The position numbers and the translations under genes were made by a program. A stretch of DNA of 45,260 nt, taken from Chara braunii. Its lineage: Eukaryota; Streptophyta; Charophyceae; Charales; Characeae. The stretch is from contig BFEA01000021.1 of NCBI GenBank assembly GCA_003427395.1, positions 313,002-358,261 on the forward strand, written 5' to 3'. This document shows positions 32,950-43,755 of this stretch, one piece after another. Under the pieces are notes generated by a model, which worked only from the letters and a program-made list of their open reading frames with translations, made no database searches and had not been told where the DNA came from. Position 1 is the first letter of the stretch. The number at the start of each line of letters is the position of its first letter.

Positions 32950-35900
32950 AGTTCCTCGCATTTACCGTATAAGGTTCATTCGTGGGACCACTTAAAGCTT
33001 CCTCCCGTCAGAGCTTGCCAACGTGTTATCCACCAATTCCATAGTTGAGCTGCAAAGGGACAGTATAACCAAAGATGGTTCGTCGTCTCCCGTCCCCATT
33101 TACATCTTGAGCACGTTTGATCTATGTCCATCCCTCGAGTTGCCAACCAAAAGGTTGAAGCAGTGACAAACAATGATTGAGACCACATAATACTAGCTTG
33201 TTTCTGAGAGGGTATCATCTTCAGAGCTTTCCAGAGCTTCGGCCAATTTTTGTCCCCTAGCTGAAAACCCGGCTCCTTTAACGCTTTATCCCTTGCTGTT
33301 ATAATTAGTTATAGTTTTTTAGCCGATTGTAGTATTTGAATTCCTACTCCGGTCTTATACAGAAGGGTCGGCAAAAAGTTATCTCTGTTATCTATGTCCT
33401 TCCATCCCATCAACAAGGGTTCCATACGCAGGGTTTTAGGGGAATGGGTGATGAGCGTGGCCCGTGCTTTTTCTGAATTATTGGTCCACACTCTCACCTT
33501 CTTGAGTTCTTCTGTTGTTGAGATCACCTTTTCTCCTTGAAACTTTAGACTCAGACCCTCTTTGGTCACTCGGTCCTCGCCCCACTGCTGTACTTTAATT
33601 CCTTGGTCGAGTTCAGACCCTAAAATCCTTAGGACTGTCCTTGGATCCTTCGGGTCTTCTCACCAAGTGTCCGACGGTTTCTCTTTCTCACTCCTCAACA
33701 TACAGAGTCAGTAGGCCGGAATTGCCTCTTGCAGGTTTAGTAAGTTCCCGAAGATATTCTGCACATGTATTAGTTTCCTTTTCAACCCTTAAATTGGAAC
33801 CCAATCTTTGTCATCTGAGCTCCAAATGTCCCTTACTTGCAACATCCCTCTCTCCACCTAAGCCCTTCCAAAGGAACCCCTCCTCCCATCTGCAGGGAAG
33901 AAAAAACCATTTTCTTGTTTGATAAAATCATTTTCAAACATGATTTGATTCAAGATTTCATGTTTGGTATTTGGGGAGTTTCTCTGTGTAGGCTTCATTT
34001 TTTTCCATGTTTGTATTATGTTCTTCCAGACTTTGGACTTCGGGCGTCTGTTGAGAAAGGAGGGGATAAATAGGCATATCTAAGTATGCGAAGGATGTGC
34101 CAAATTTCACTCTTTTGCCAAAAAAATTTCAGCTAATCTTACCCACAGTTTATCACTGTTGCCAAAGACTGCAAAGACCCATTTCCCCAACAGCCCCAAA
34201 TTTTGTTGTACTGGGTCCAAGATTCCTAGTCCCCCTCGATCTCTTGGTGCTCTCACTAACTCCTAGGCTACCTTGGTAAGATAACCTTGATGCTCTGATG
34301 CCGTTGGTTTCCATAGATAGCGGGTTGCACACCTCTTGATGCTCGCATAGGCTTCCTCTTCTAATAGATGTATTGACAGGGGGAACCATAGGATTGACAA
34401 AGCTGCTGATGTCAAGACCAACGCTCTTCCATACAGAGAGAGCTTATGGTTCCTTATCCAACTCGTGATTCTTTAGGTTGCTTTTTCCACCAGCAAGGAA
34501 TCTTGTATCTCAGCACAATCCGAAGATCTTCCTTTTACAAAAGCCCCTTGTTCCCATCTCACTAGTTCCGGGAGTAATTTGGCCAAGCGGATCGCCATGG
34601 TCTTAGCGAACAACTTGTACACCACGTTCAGCAAAGATATTGGTCTCCAGTTTTTGACTTGTCGTTTATCTCTTTTTTTGTAAAGCAGGGTTCTCATCCC
34701 CTTTGTGAAACTGGGAGGAAAGGATCCTGTCTCCAAGACCCTGTTATATACCTTACGTACAAAGGGGGCAAAGGAGTCTCAACAGTCCAGATACAACTCG
34801 ATGGGTAGGTCGTCCAAACCTGAACATTTACCCTTAGCCATCGAGTTGGTTGCTTGCCTTATTTCCCTCTGTGTCATTGGGGCTTCTAGCTCTTCCTTTG
34901 CTGCTTGTGATTTTTTTTTTGTTACTGGATTCCAAAAGTCTAAAAATTCCGTCAAGTCCAAACTAGGGGGGTCATAAGGGCGCCTTGTGACAACTATGTC
35001 CTTATAATATTTCAGCGCATAGCCACACAAGTCCGCTGTGTCTGTGGCCGTCGGGGCTTCAAGAGCAAATGGGTGCGCCAGTTCTCCGACCAAAGGTTTA
35101 GAGTGTCTCAAAATTAAGGATCTAAAGGTCAATTTAGTCATCTTATCATAACCTACGATACCTCTAATTCTCAGGCGTTCTTGCCATTCGTTCTGCTTCT
35201 GCACTTCTAAACGTTCTAACTGAGTAAGAAGCTCTAGTCTCTTCTCCGTTCAATAGTGGTCCGTAAAAGGGTCTGTCCCCATTTTATCCTCCGCTTCTTT
35301 TATACCTTTTAATAGAGATTTTTCCTTCCATGTCCATGTGGATGCTTTCATCCTAGAGATCTTGAGGGCCGACTGCACAATTGCTAGGCCCGTTTCAACC
35401 CGTAGATCAAGGTTTTCAAAAAGGCCTTTCGCATTTTGCCAGTTTTGCATGTGAGCATTTACCCAGTTCACTACCCCTTCATCTTTCAAAATCCCAACAT
35501 TTAATCTGAAAGGAGAACGGTGATGTTCCACCGTATCCTTTGCAATTACATCCAGAATGACCGGTTGGTGGTCTGACAGCGTACCAACCCTCACTTCGCT
35601 CCACATTGCTTTTTTCTATAAGGCCCCACGAATCAAGAAAAAGTCTAACCTTTTTCGCGGGGCAGGCGTATTGCCAGATGGTTTTGAACCAAACCAAGTA
35701 AAACCGTTTGTTTCTGGGTTAAATTTTTTGCATACGTCAGTCAATAGTTGGGCTTCACTGAGTTGAGCTAACAACAAATAATCAGTCCTCAGGGGTTTAG
35801 CCCTCAGGGAATCGAGGCCATGATTAAAGACTGAATTCCAGTTTCCCGTCAGTAACAGATTTTATGAGTCTGGAATTTGGGCGGGCAGCTCAGAAAAAAA

Positions 35901-36300
35901 AAATATTATGTCCTGGTAGTGAACTGGTGCATAAACTGAAATAACAGACAAATCTTTGTCTCTTATGGCAAATTTTATCAAGACAATTCTCCCTCTCGAG
36001 TCAACGTACCTATCTAATTCATTTATTTTCATATTCTTATCTATTAATATCGCTACATCACCCTTTGTCCCATTACCTGTGGCCCGTCCCACCAGCCCCG
36101 GATAAATTCTAACTTTGTTTCATCCAGTTTTGTTTCTTGCAGACAAATTATCTGAACATTCTGTTTATATATCCAAGTTTGGAGTCCGTTTTTTTTTTTT
36201 TTTTTTTCGGTTTTTCTCTCCCAATCCACGCATATTCCACGTCGCAAATCTAACCCTTGGTGGGAGGACCATTAAGTCGGTCCTTACCGCGGGAAGTTTG
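32950..36300 (-). pseudogene. LINE-3 ORF2, endonuclease / reverse transcriptase / zinc C-terminus (broken)
   Basis: Begins near 36290 with VRFATWNMRGLG, then a frame change at an A run. Endonuclease motifs are IICLQETKLDETK (about 36150) and SDHQPVILDV (about 35570). Reverse-transcriptase blocks are MAKGKCSGLDDLP (34820), NWRPISLLNVVYKLFAKT (34650) and GAFVKGRS (34545). The frame then passes, after a TAA, straight into RNHKLSLYGRALVLTSA (about 34440), a region normally downstream of the catalytic block, so the YADD motif and neighbours are deleted. The C-terminus has a zf-RVT-like C-x2-C...H...C (CSRCKWGRETTNHLWLYCPF, about 33110-33050). It would normally nick the target and prime reverse transcription; this copy cannot. 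Confidence 0.8.
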
Positions 36301-36451
36301 GATGTGGCTGCTTACCATAACTTTTTTTTTCACAGGCTCCTTCCCCATCTTTCCCTTAGGTCTCCTTTGGGAGTCCACCTCTTGTGCTCTCTCCTCCTGG
36401 TGAGAGGGGGTTGGGGAGTTGCTTTCAATGCAGCCAAAAAGGCTTCCGAGG

Positions 36452-38698
36452 TCAATGTGTCCACCAAATTGGCTTTACCCAGTCGGCAATAGCTTGGGTT
36501 GTTATCTCCCCTTGGACCTCAATGTTTTTCAGAGTATCAATACCGCTATCTAAAAAGTGGGGTTTATCGGATTGAATGGGCTTTAAGCCCAACAATCGAC
36601 CCCTCATCTCCTCTAAGGACTGCAAAGGACATGTGGAGAACCATTTTTCCTCCTCCAAGGGCATTTACCAACAGCCTACCCCTCTTCGGTTCTGGGAGGA
36701 TGGTACTCGAGCATGTGTCCGCCAGTACTTTCATGCGAATTTCCTTCATTAGTTTGGCGTCCGTTAAAAAGTCGTTTGAAGGTATAGCATGGAGGAACTA
36801 AGTTTCCTCCTCGTCCACCTTCGTTAGGACTTTCGGTCCAAATTTCATCCATCGTGCAAATGAGTGGGACATTGAGTTCCTTTAGTGTTACTTTCCTTTT
36901 GTCTTTTCTGGCAAGTGTTTGCATCGATTGTGCCATAGACAACTGCTTGGCTGCTTTGGCCGCTTGTTCATCTTTCGTCAGATTCCGTTTTTTTTTTCCC
37001 CGTAGTCTTTACCTTCATTACTGGGGAAAATACCGCAAACCTGTTATTTGAAGACTGCGGTGAATTCCCCCTGCCCTCTATCTGAACTCAGGATAACCTC
37101 CTGACAGTCTAAGAAGTATTATTCAAACGAGGAGAGATCGTTTTTGGCTTTGAGGGGGGGAAATCCTTCCAGGGTTCGTCCTCGAGTTTCCGAGTCGTAA
37201 ATTTCGTTTCGGTATAAATTAAAAAATTTAGAGGAGGATGCCAAAGCCATTAGGCCTATCTTGGTTCCCTCTTCCTCTTCCTCCTCTTCCCTCTCGCTCT
37301 CACTCAGGGATAAGGACACCTCACTTTGAGAATCCTTCTCCTCCTCCTCCTCCGCTTCACTTTGTCCATTTTTCTCCATCTCACTCTCTTCTGTCTTCTG
37401 TTCATCTTGGTCCTCCTCCAACCGGTCTTCGCCTAACGAGTTTTTATCCGACTCTTCTTCCTCATCCCTTTCGATACGTCTTCCTCCATTTTATCGATGT
37501 TCCTATCTTCTCCGTCCTGGTTTCCATCCCCCTTCCGTGACCCTCCTCCCTCATTTTCACCCTGTTCCTCTGTCCGCCTTCCCTGTTCCTCATCCACCTG
37601 CATCTGATCCTGCGTTCGAGGCGGACCCATTCACTTCTCCTTCTCCGAAATATCATCATTCGGTACAATAACTCCCTTTTCTCCTTCTCCCTCCTTCTCT
37701 CCTGATCCCCTGGGGACTGGGTTCTCTTTCGAGGGTTCTTCTGACCCCTTCGTAGGGGATTTCTCTTCCTAACCCTTATTTCCTTTGTTGCCTTTGCCAT
37801 TTGAGGGGACAGGGTCCGGAACAGGCTCTTTTTCCAAGCCCTTCCCCTTAACTTTATCCGCGTAGGAGGCCCCTTTTTTCTTTGGGCAGTCGGGATCTTC
37901 TTCTGAATGGAAATGTTGTCTGCAAGCAGGGCACGAGGGCGTGTTTGCACACACTACTTCGTTGTCCACGTACCCGTCTCTGCCCAAATCCAAAACCAGA
38001 TATCTTTTGTACTTTAAACGTGCTGTCGAATCCAAATCAAACCGCACATTTACCAAATCGGGGGACAGTTTATCCTTATACGCTGTAAATTCCTTAACTA
38101 CTTTCCCAAACGCATCTTCCACTGCACCTCGGAGAGGAACTAGGGCAGCGACTGGGACCTGTTGGCATCTGATCCAGAAGAATCTGTGCCTCGAGACTTC
38201 CCTCCACTCCCATAGTTCCTGCTCCGTCATCCAAGGCTCGAAGGAGATCGTATAGTCTTTGTTGTCCAGAGTCAATTTGGTCTACCGAATACGAAGCATA
38301 TATGATGCAATTTCAGAGGCTGTGGCTACATATGTGACTAGGTTTCTCCCCTCGTTATGAAACAAACCTCTTTTTGGAGGGGCTGAAACTTCCCCACTTG
38401 TGGCCCAAGCATTCTCATACATGCGGATCAATCGTTTTTTGACATCAATCGATAAATATGTTGACTCATTGCCAAAAAGGATCGAAACAGCATGCTCTTT
38501 CAACCATTTTGCCCGAACGCGATACACTTCCGGGTTAACCGTGACTCTTACATAGTCATCTCCGACTTCTACCAGGTTTGGGGCGAGCTTCTTTGGAAGC
38601 ACCCCATCTGAGTAACATTTCGAAACTATTTCCCTGATTCGAGTTTTCTCTTCCTCGGCCAACCCCGATGGAACCGAAACACCCGACGAGATTGTCAT
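36452..38698 (-). pseudogene. LINE-3 ORF1, nucleic-acid-binding protein (broken)
   Basis: Starts at ATG 38698 (MTISSGVSVPSGL). Segment 1 (38698-38282) has RIREIVSKCYSDGVLP and KWLKEHAVSILFG. Segment 2 (38275-37769) has FFWIRCQQVPVAALVP, LVNVRFDLD, and a zinc knuckle with C115, C118, H123 and C130 of that segment (C-x2-C-x4-H-x6-C). A Lys/Arg- then Glu/Ser-rich linker spans 37770-37120. The C-terminal block lies at 36942-36452 (ELNVPLICTMDEIW, RLLVNALGGGKMV). At least five frame changes or stops separate the parts. The N-terminal layout matches LINE-1 and LINE-2. Confidence 0.8.
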
Positions 38699-39405
38699 TT
38701 CAAAACGTTCCTTAGTTGAGGAACCACCAATACATAATCAACTGAGGGCAACTATAATCCTGAAGTTAGCTAGAATATAATTAGTAATAGAGGCTTCAAT
38801 AAATTATCTGGGATGTGTAACCCCCTCCCCCCCCCCCAATGGTGTGAGAGTGTTACCTGTGCCCATAGGCTGTGGAGGGTGTTTCCGCAAGGTAGGTTGG
38901 CTGGCTCTCCCGTCCCCCCGCCGGGGATAATCCTGCAATCTCTATCTTCTTATCCTGTCGCTCCCAGCTGGTTTCCACCACTTTGTTCACCTTGTTCCTC
39001 CGTCACAACCGAGGTGACTAGGCCTGGTCTGACCCCCGATCTTCCACAGGTGGTACACACTGCCTATGCAGTGAGACCCAGTCCACTTCGGGCAGACCGG
39101 CCTCGGGACTAACGAGGACGGAGCTGCCTTGTTGGAACCGAAGCGATGTCGCGCGGCGTCTTCTTCGCAGAGCGCCCCAACCGTTCCCGGGCGGGAGATG
39201 CGAAAAATTAGCGCTGCGCTTAGCCTTGAGAAGTGTTTTTGTTTTCTGGTTTTCTACAGAGGGATGGCTGGGGCTGGGGAGTGCACCCGAGGCCAGGTGC
39301 CCTCCGCTATTTTCATGCTATTCTTTGCTATGTTGATGTAAGCCTTGGGCACTGGGCCCGTTTGAAATAAAATTCCAAGGTTAAAAAAAAAGAAAAAAAA
39401 AGAAA

Positions 39406-39565
39406 GGTCCCACTAGCAAAGAGGATAGGATTGAAGACCTGAATCTGGATGTGTTTTACACAGAGATGCAGAAAAGCAGTTCAATCTCGATTTCCTGCAC
39501 ATATCCATAAGCTCGTCCAGATTCAGGCATTCGATCTTTACTTCTTTACTAGTGGGACCACGCCC
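39406..39565. mobile_element. F1 foldback/MITE-like element, copy 3
   Basis: From GGTCCCACTAGCAAAGAGGA to actagtgggaccacgccc. The arms pair through cctgaatctggatgtgtttt / cgtccagattcagg and gagatgcagaaaagcag / ctgcacatat. The outermost GGGC of the left end is missing: A-rich sequence takes its place. The right flank is CTG. Confidence 0.8.
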
Positions 39566-39654
39566 CTGGTTCTGCCGGCCCGCAGCCGCGCGGTCGCACA
39601 CCAATCGCCCACCGACGGCGGCGGGGGTGTTGGCCTTGGCCTTGGCGAGTCAGT

Positions 39655-39765
39655 CAACAAAATGAGCAAAATGAGAATGATGATGTTTTTTCTCGCAGAA
39701 CGTGGAAATGTACACCCGCCATATTTTTTTTTGTATCGTGCACATTTGCTGATCGGGCGGTGAGG
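39655..39765. mobile_element. F6 arm
   Basis: aaaatgagcaaaatgagaat, then gaacgtggaaatgtacaccc, gccatatttttttttgt and gcacatttgctgatcgggcg follow the F6 order. One arm only is evident. Confidence 0.5.
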
Positions 39766-39895
39766 TCTTCACCCTGCTGCCCTCGTGTTTCGTTGGTCGT
39801 TTCTGTCTCTTCACCGCCTCCATCACCCGGTCCTCCTTGCCTCTTTGGTTTGAACTTCTTCCAGGCTGTTGCCTGCGCCCTCGTTTCCCCCCATC

Positions 39896-40545
39896 TGGCG
39901 ACGTCCTGTCATCCTACGGGTGAGTTCATCCTCCATATCTTCGTCCTCCTACCCCTTGTCTCTCCTCCTCCTCCTCCTCCTCCTCCTCTTGCTCGTCCGC
40001 CTCTGCTTCTGTACACTGTTGTACGATGTGACTCCTCCTCCTCCTCCTCCTCCTCCTCCTCCTCCTCGTGCTCGTCTGGCTGAGGTCATGTCATCTTACG
40101 GGCGAGTTCATCCTCCATATCTTCTTGTCCTCCTACCCCTTCTCTCTCTCCTCCTCCTCCTCCTCATCGTGCTCGTCCGCCTCTCTGCTTCTGTACACTG
40201 TGTTGTACGATGTGACTCCTCCTCCTGCTCGTGCTCGTCTGGCTGAGGTCCTGTCATCTTACGGGTGAGTTCATCCTCCATATCTTCTTGTCCTCCTACC
40301 CCTTCTCTCTCTCCTCCTCCTCCTCGTGCTCGTCCGCCTCTGCTTCTGTACACTGTGTTGTACGATGTGACGGTTCAGCTGTTTGGCTATGGTAGTCTGG
40401 CGAGGTCCTGTCCTGCGGGTGAGTTCATCCTCCATATCTTCTTGTCCTCTTCTACCTCTCATGTCCTCCTCGTTCTCGACCTCTTCCTCCTCTGCTTCTG
40501 CGCACGGTGGTGTACGCTATGACGGTTCAGGTCTTTGGCTATGGT
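39896..40545. repeat. Four-unit minisatellite, ~155-180-bp period
   Basis: gagttcatcctccatatctt recurs near 39922, 40102, 40268 and 40422. Units share ctgtcatcttacggg, a (CTC)n stretch, ctcgtccgcctctgcttctg and tacactg(tg)ttgtacgatg. Length differences lie in the CTC tract. Periods are not all multiples of three and no protein is supported. Confidence 0.85.
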
Positions 40546-40571
40546 AGGCGTGGGCGGGAAGGAGAGAGGGT

Positions 40572-40609
<38 letters not shown>

Positions 40610-40631
40610 GGGGGTGGGGGGGAGGGGGGGG

Positions 40632-40665
<34 letters not shown>

Positions 40666-40667
40666 CT
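40572..40667. repeat. Poly(T) - poly(G) - poly(T) tract
   Basis: About 36 T, then a G-rich block (ggggggtgggggggagggg type), then about 31 T. The central G block could form a quadruplex. Assembly reliability here is doubtful. Confidence 0.8.
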
Positions 40668-41019
40668 TTCTGGGTAAATGGTGCTATTTGAAGTAGGGAG
40701 AAGGAACGGTTTCCAGGGGTCGAATTTCGACTGCCCTTCTCCCCTCCTCCGCTCCTGCCGGAGACTGAGCTAAGAAGAAGATAGAAGAAGAAGATGCTGT
40801 TCATTACTTCAACGGAGCAAGTGGGGGGAAAATGCTGGATCGGGATTGCGTGCTAAATATAGGTCGACTGATCTTTGCGCGTAATCGTGGCCCGATACAC
40901 CTAGGCCGGGCCACAATTGCGGTCCGATGCATCCAAGAAAGCCGCACTGCGAGTATGATGCCCTCTGGCTCTGCGATTCTAGAACCTATTCTGATGTCTA
41001 ACGTGCTTACTTCTTTTAT

Positions 41020-41110
41020 ATCAATAAATATATATATCAAGATATATACGATATATACGATATATATCAATATGTATATCAATATATATATATATCAATA
41101 TATCAATATT
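41020..41110. repeat. AT-rich (ATATATC)n-type repeat
   Basis: Alternating tatata with atatatc/gatatata units. F5 elements adjoin this sequence, in line with the ATATAT-rich flanks of other F5 copies. Confidence 0.8.
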
Positions 41111-41162
41111 GAATTAAGTCGTTTGGCGGATACTTTGCGGGTTGTATATGTATATATACGCG

Positions 41163-42082
41163 CAAGAGGTTCTGAACAGGGGGAGTTGTAAGGAAGAAGA
41201 TTAAAAACGAATTCAGTTTTTTTTTGTTTTCCTTGTTTTCTTTCTGCTTTTCGCTTTGGCGCTCTGATATCATGTGACAATGTATTTGCCTTTTGGCTGT
41301 GTGCAAGTGGGTCGATATGACACACGGGGGTGGGGGCAGCCGCCGCTCAACCTACATCCACGTGGGCGGCCTTGTACGCAAGAGGTTCTGAACAGGGGGT
41401 GTCTTGTAAGAAAGAAAATTAAAAATGAATTAAAGTTTTTCTTGTTTCTGTTTTTCGCTTTGGCGCTCTGATATCATGTGTCTTGTAAGAAAGAAGATTA
41501 AAAATGAATTGAAGTTTTTCTTGTTTCTGTTTTTCGCTTTGGCGCTCTGATATCATGTGCGCCAAAGCGAAAAACAGAAACAAGAAAAACTTCAATTCAT
41601 TTTTAATCTTCTTTCTTACAAGACACCCCCTGTTCAGAACCTCTTGCGTACAAGGCCGCCCACGTGGATGTAGGTTGAGCGGCAGCTGCCCCCACCCCCG
41701 TGTGTCATATTGACCCACTTGCACACGGCCGAAAGGCAAAGGGGCAAAGAAAAGGGGAAGGGAACAGCCAAATAATACAGAACAGGGGGCAACAAAACAG
41801 ATCCCACATGCAAGCACCGCCCCAGTCCTACACAGGCCAAACGACGGGACAAGACCAACCAGGATGTCAAAACATTCTTGTCTGCAAAGAAATCAAAAGA
41901 AGTCCCAGATACATATCTATACACAGCAGATGGCCTTGTTATATATATAGTTATAAGGAAGAAGATAAAAAAATGAATTCAGTTTTTCCTGTTTTTTTTC
42001 TTTTTTCCTTTTTGTTCGCATTTGCGCTCTGATATTGTTTGTTTTTTTCGCTTTTGCGCTCTGATATCTATGTGACGATATA
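41163..42082. mobile_element. F5 composite: several right arms, then an inverted left arm
   Basis: In order: a right arm (41163-41279, ending gatatcatgtgac), a fuller right arm (41284-41480), a partial duplicate of its end (41481-41558), an inverted left arm (41559-41740), the inner module shared with 5225-5395 (41735-41890), and two right-end fragments (42020-42038 and 42050-42082). It contains no intact gene. The arrangement suggests repeated insertion or rearrangement among F5 copies. Confidence 0.65.
41481..41640. repeat. Long near-perfect palindrome at an F5 head-to-head junction
   Basis: The ~65-bp block cttgtaagaaagaagattaa... to gctttggcgc (41481-41545) is followed, after a 13-base spacer tctgatatcatgt, by its complement (41559-41623), continuing to cttacaagaca. 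It would form a hairpin of about 65 bp. Confidence 0.8.
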
Positions 42083-42435
42083 TATAAAAGAACGGGTCAA
42101 AGATCGGAGGAAAAAAATATGTTCTCCGCTCCGTGGCGACTGATTAACAATCTCTTTCCAAATTTCAAAACTTGTTGATCGAACCTTCTGGTTGTGTCCT
42201 TGATGATTCCATGCTACCCTTCCTTCGGCATCTTCCTGACTGTTGGCAGACGGATTGTCTCTACCTTGCTGTCTCTCCGTCTTTTTTATCTTTCGTCTTT
42301 GTTTTTTTGTTTTGTTTTTTCTTCCCTCTTGTTCTTGGCGTGTTCTTTTTCTTTTTGTTCTATTATTTATTTTTTGTTCTTTCGTGCTTACCTTCCGCTT
42401 GTTTGATTCTTGTCGATGACAGGTGCACATCTCTC
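42083..42435. other. Interval without a recognised gene
   Basis: T-rich toward the end. Reading frames pass through T/C-rich sequence and show no domain. Confidence 0.5.
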
Positions 42436-42439
42436 TTCC

Positions 42440-42905
42440 CTGTGTGTTGACATCCGCCTGTTTCTCTCCTCCTCTTCCTCTCCTCTCTTTCTCCTCTCTC
42501 TTCCTCCTCTTCCTCCTCTCTTCCTCCTCTCTTCCTCCTCTCTTCCTCCTCTCTTCCTCCTCTCTTCCTCTTCTTCCTTCTCTCTTCCTGCTCTCTTCCT
42601 CTTCTTCCTCCTCTCTTCCTCCTCTCTCTTTCTCCTGTCTCTCCCTCTCTCTTCCTCTTCGTTTCTGTCTTCCTTCTCTCTCTGTCCTCCTCTTCCTCCT
42701 CTCTCTTCTCGTCCTTCTCTTGGATCCGTACTGTTTCCTCAGCTTGCTTAATGCTTCAGCTCTTCATAGGTTCAGCTCTCTCTCTCTCTCCCCATCTACA
42801 CCTCTCTCTCTCTCTTTCCCCATCTACCCCTCTCTCTCTCTACATCTACACCTCGCTCTCTCTCTCTCTCCCCATCTACACTTCTCTCTTTTCTTTCTCT
42901 GTCTT
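42440..42905. repeat. Polypyrimidine tract and (CT)n / ccccatctacacc minisatellite
   Basis: 42460-42730 is CTCTTCCTC-type repeats. 42777-42895 has four units of (CT)n followed by cccatctacacc with small changes. A 344-residue frame crosses this region but is Ser/Leu/Pro simple sequence, not a supported gene. Confidence 0.85.
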
Positions 42906-42916
42906 ATCTTTCTGTT

Positions 42917-42932
42917 CCCCCCCCCCCCCCCC
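42917..42932. repeat. Poly(C) tract
   Basis: About 16 C in a pyrimidine-rich context. Confidence 0.85.
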
Positions 42933-43254
42933 TTTTGCACATCCCTTCCTTCCTCCCCTATTACATGTTTCTTTCTCTTCCTTTTCTTTTCCTTTTTTTG
43001 TTTTTATTGTCTTTGTTTCCTCATGACTTGTATAACCTCCACCCTACCGTCTTCCCCCGAACATAACGCACTCCGATTTGAATGTATTAAACTATCCGTC
43101 CGGTCCAATACAGTCGTGATGAGGGTGCGTTGTGTTCGCGAGAAGGCGGTAGGTTTAGGTTGTTCCACCTGCTCTGTCTCGCCCTGTTGTCCCCAAGGGT
43201 CTCCTGCTCTCTGTGATTTTCTCTCTCTCCTTCTTCTTCTTCTTACACACCCTG

Positions 43255-43490
43255 GTTGGGTGCGCGTGTGTGACTGGGTACACCGGGTCGCGGGGAAAAA
43301 CGAGTACCCGTGCTGGGGTGGGGTTAAGTACTCATCTTGGGGCTTAACTTTCACCCCAGTCCACTTAGCCGTTTGGTTGAGTGCTTACCTCTTAACGTGG
43401 AGGTCGCGTGTTCGATCCTTGGATCGGTGCGGACGGACAGATTGTTGTCTGGAGTGAGAATGCAATGCTTCTCTTCTTCTTTTTTTGATG
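43255..43490 (+). mobile_element. tRNA-like SINE, family S-A, copy 2
   Basis: Same order as 7530-7775: gtgtgactgggtacaccggg, ggggttaagtactc, gcttaactttcaccccagtc, then ttagccgtttggttgagtgc (box-A-like), gtcgcgtgttcgatcctt (box B GTGTTCGATCC) and a TTCTT-rich tail. Here box B is closer to consensus than in the first copy. Confidence 0.6.
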
Positions 43491-43674
43491 TCTCCTTTTA
43501 CGCATTTCTCTCCCAAATCCTCTCTTGCGTTTCGCTTCCCTCATCGCCTCCGCTTCTTTGCGATACGAATTCAAGACGATGAAATGCGACCAACGAACAA
43601 CGGCAAAGGGGCGGACAGGGAAGGGACAAGACTCATCCAGAAGGAGCAGAGAGTCGAATGTTTAGGTGATAAAG

Positions 43675-43755
43675 GGCCTCGCTCCATTACCCACCACCAA
43701 ATGTGCAAAAAAATGAAAAATTTCCGCTAGAACCTGGAAAGATACACCGCCTGAC
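43675..43755. mobile_element. F6 arm
   Basis: gggcctcgctccattaccca, aaatgtgcaaaa, ttccgctagaacctggaaag and atacaccgcc follow F6 order. It ends at an F3 remnant. Confidence 0.55.

Larger units (their letters stand above)
32304..39225 (-). mobile_element. LINE-3, near full-length L1-type retrotransposon
   Basis: A 6.92-kb minus-strand element. TTGAGAAGTG occurs at 32294-32303 next to the poly(A) tail (T-rich on plus, 32304-32338) and again at 39226-39235 beyond the 5' end, a 10-bp target duplication. The order is 5' region (39225-38699), ORF1, ORF2, 3' region and tail, as in plant L1-type LINEs. Frameshifts, stops and a deletion in the reverse transcriptase make it inactive. Confidence 0.85.

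Noticed and set aside
42423-43457. A 344-residue plus-strand open frame
   Set aside because: It is made of Ser/Leu/Pro simple sequence from CT-rich repeats, then crosses unrelated sequence and a SINE. No domain.
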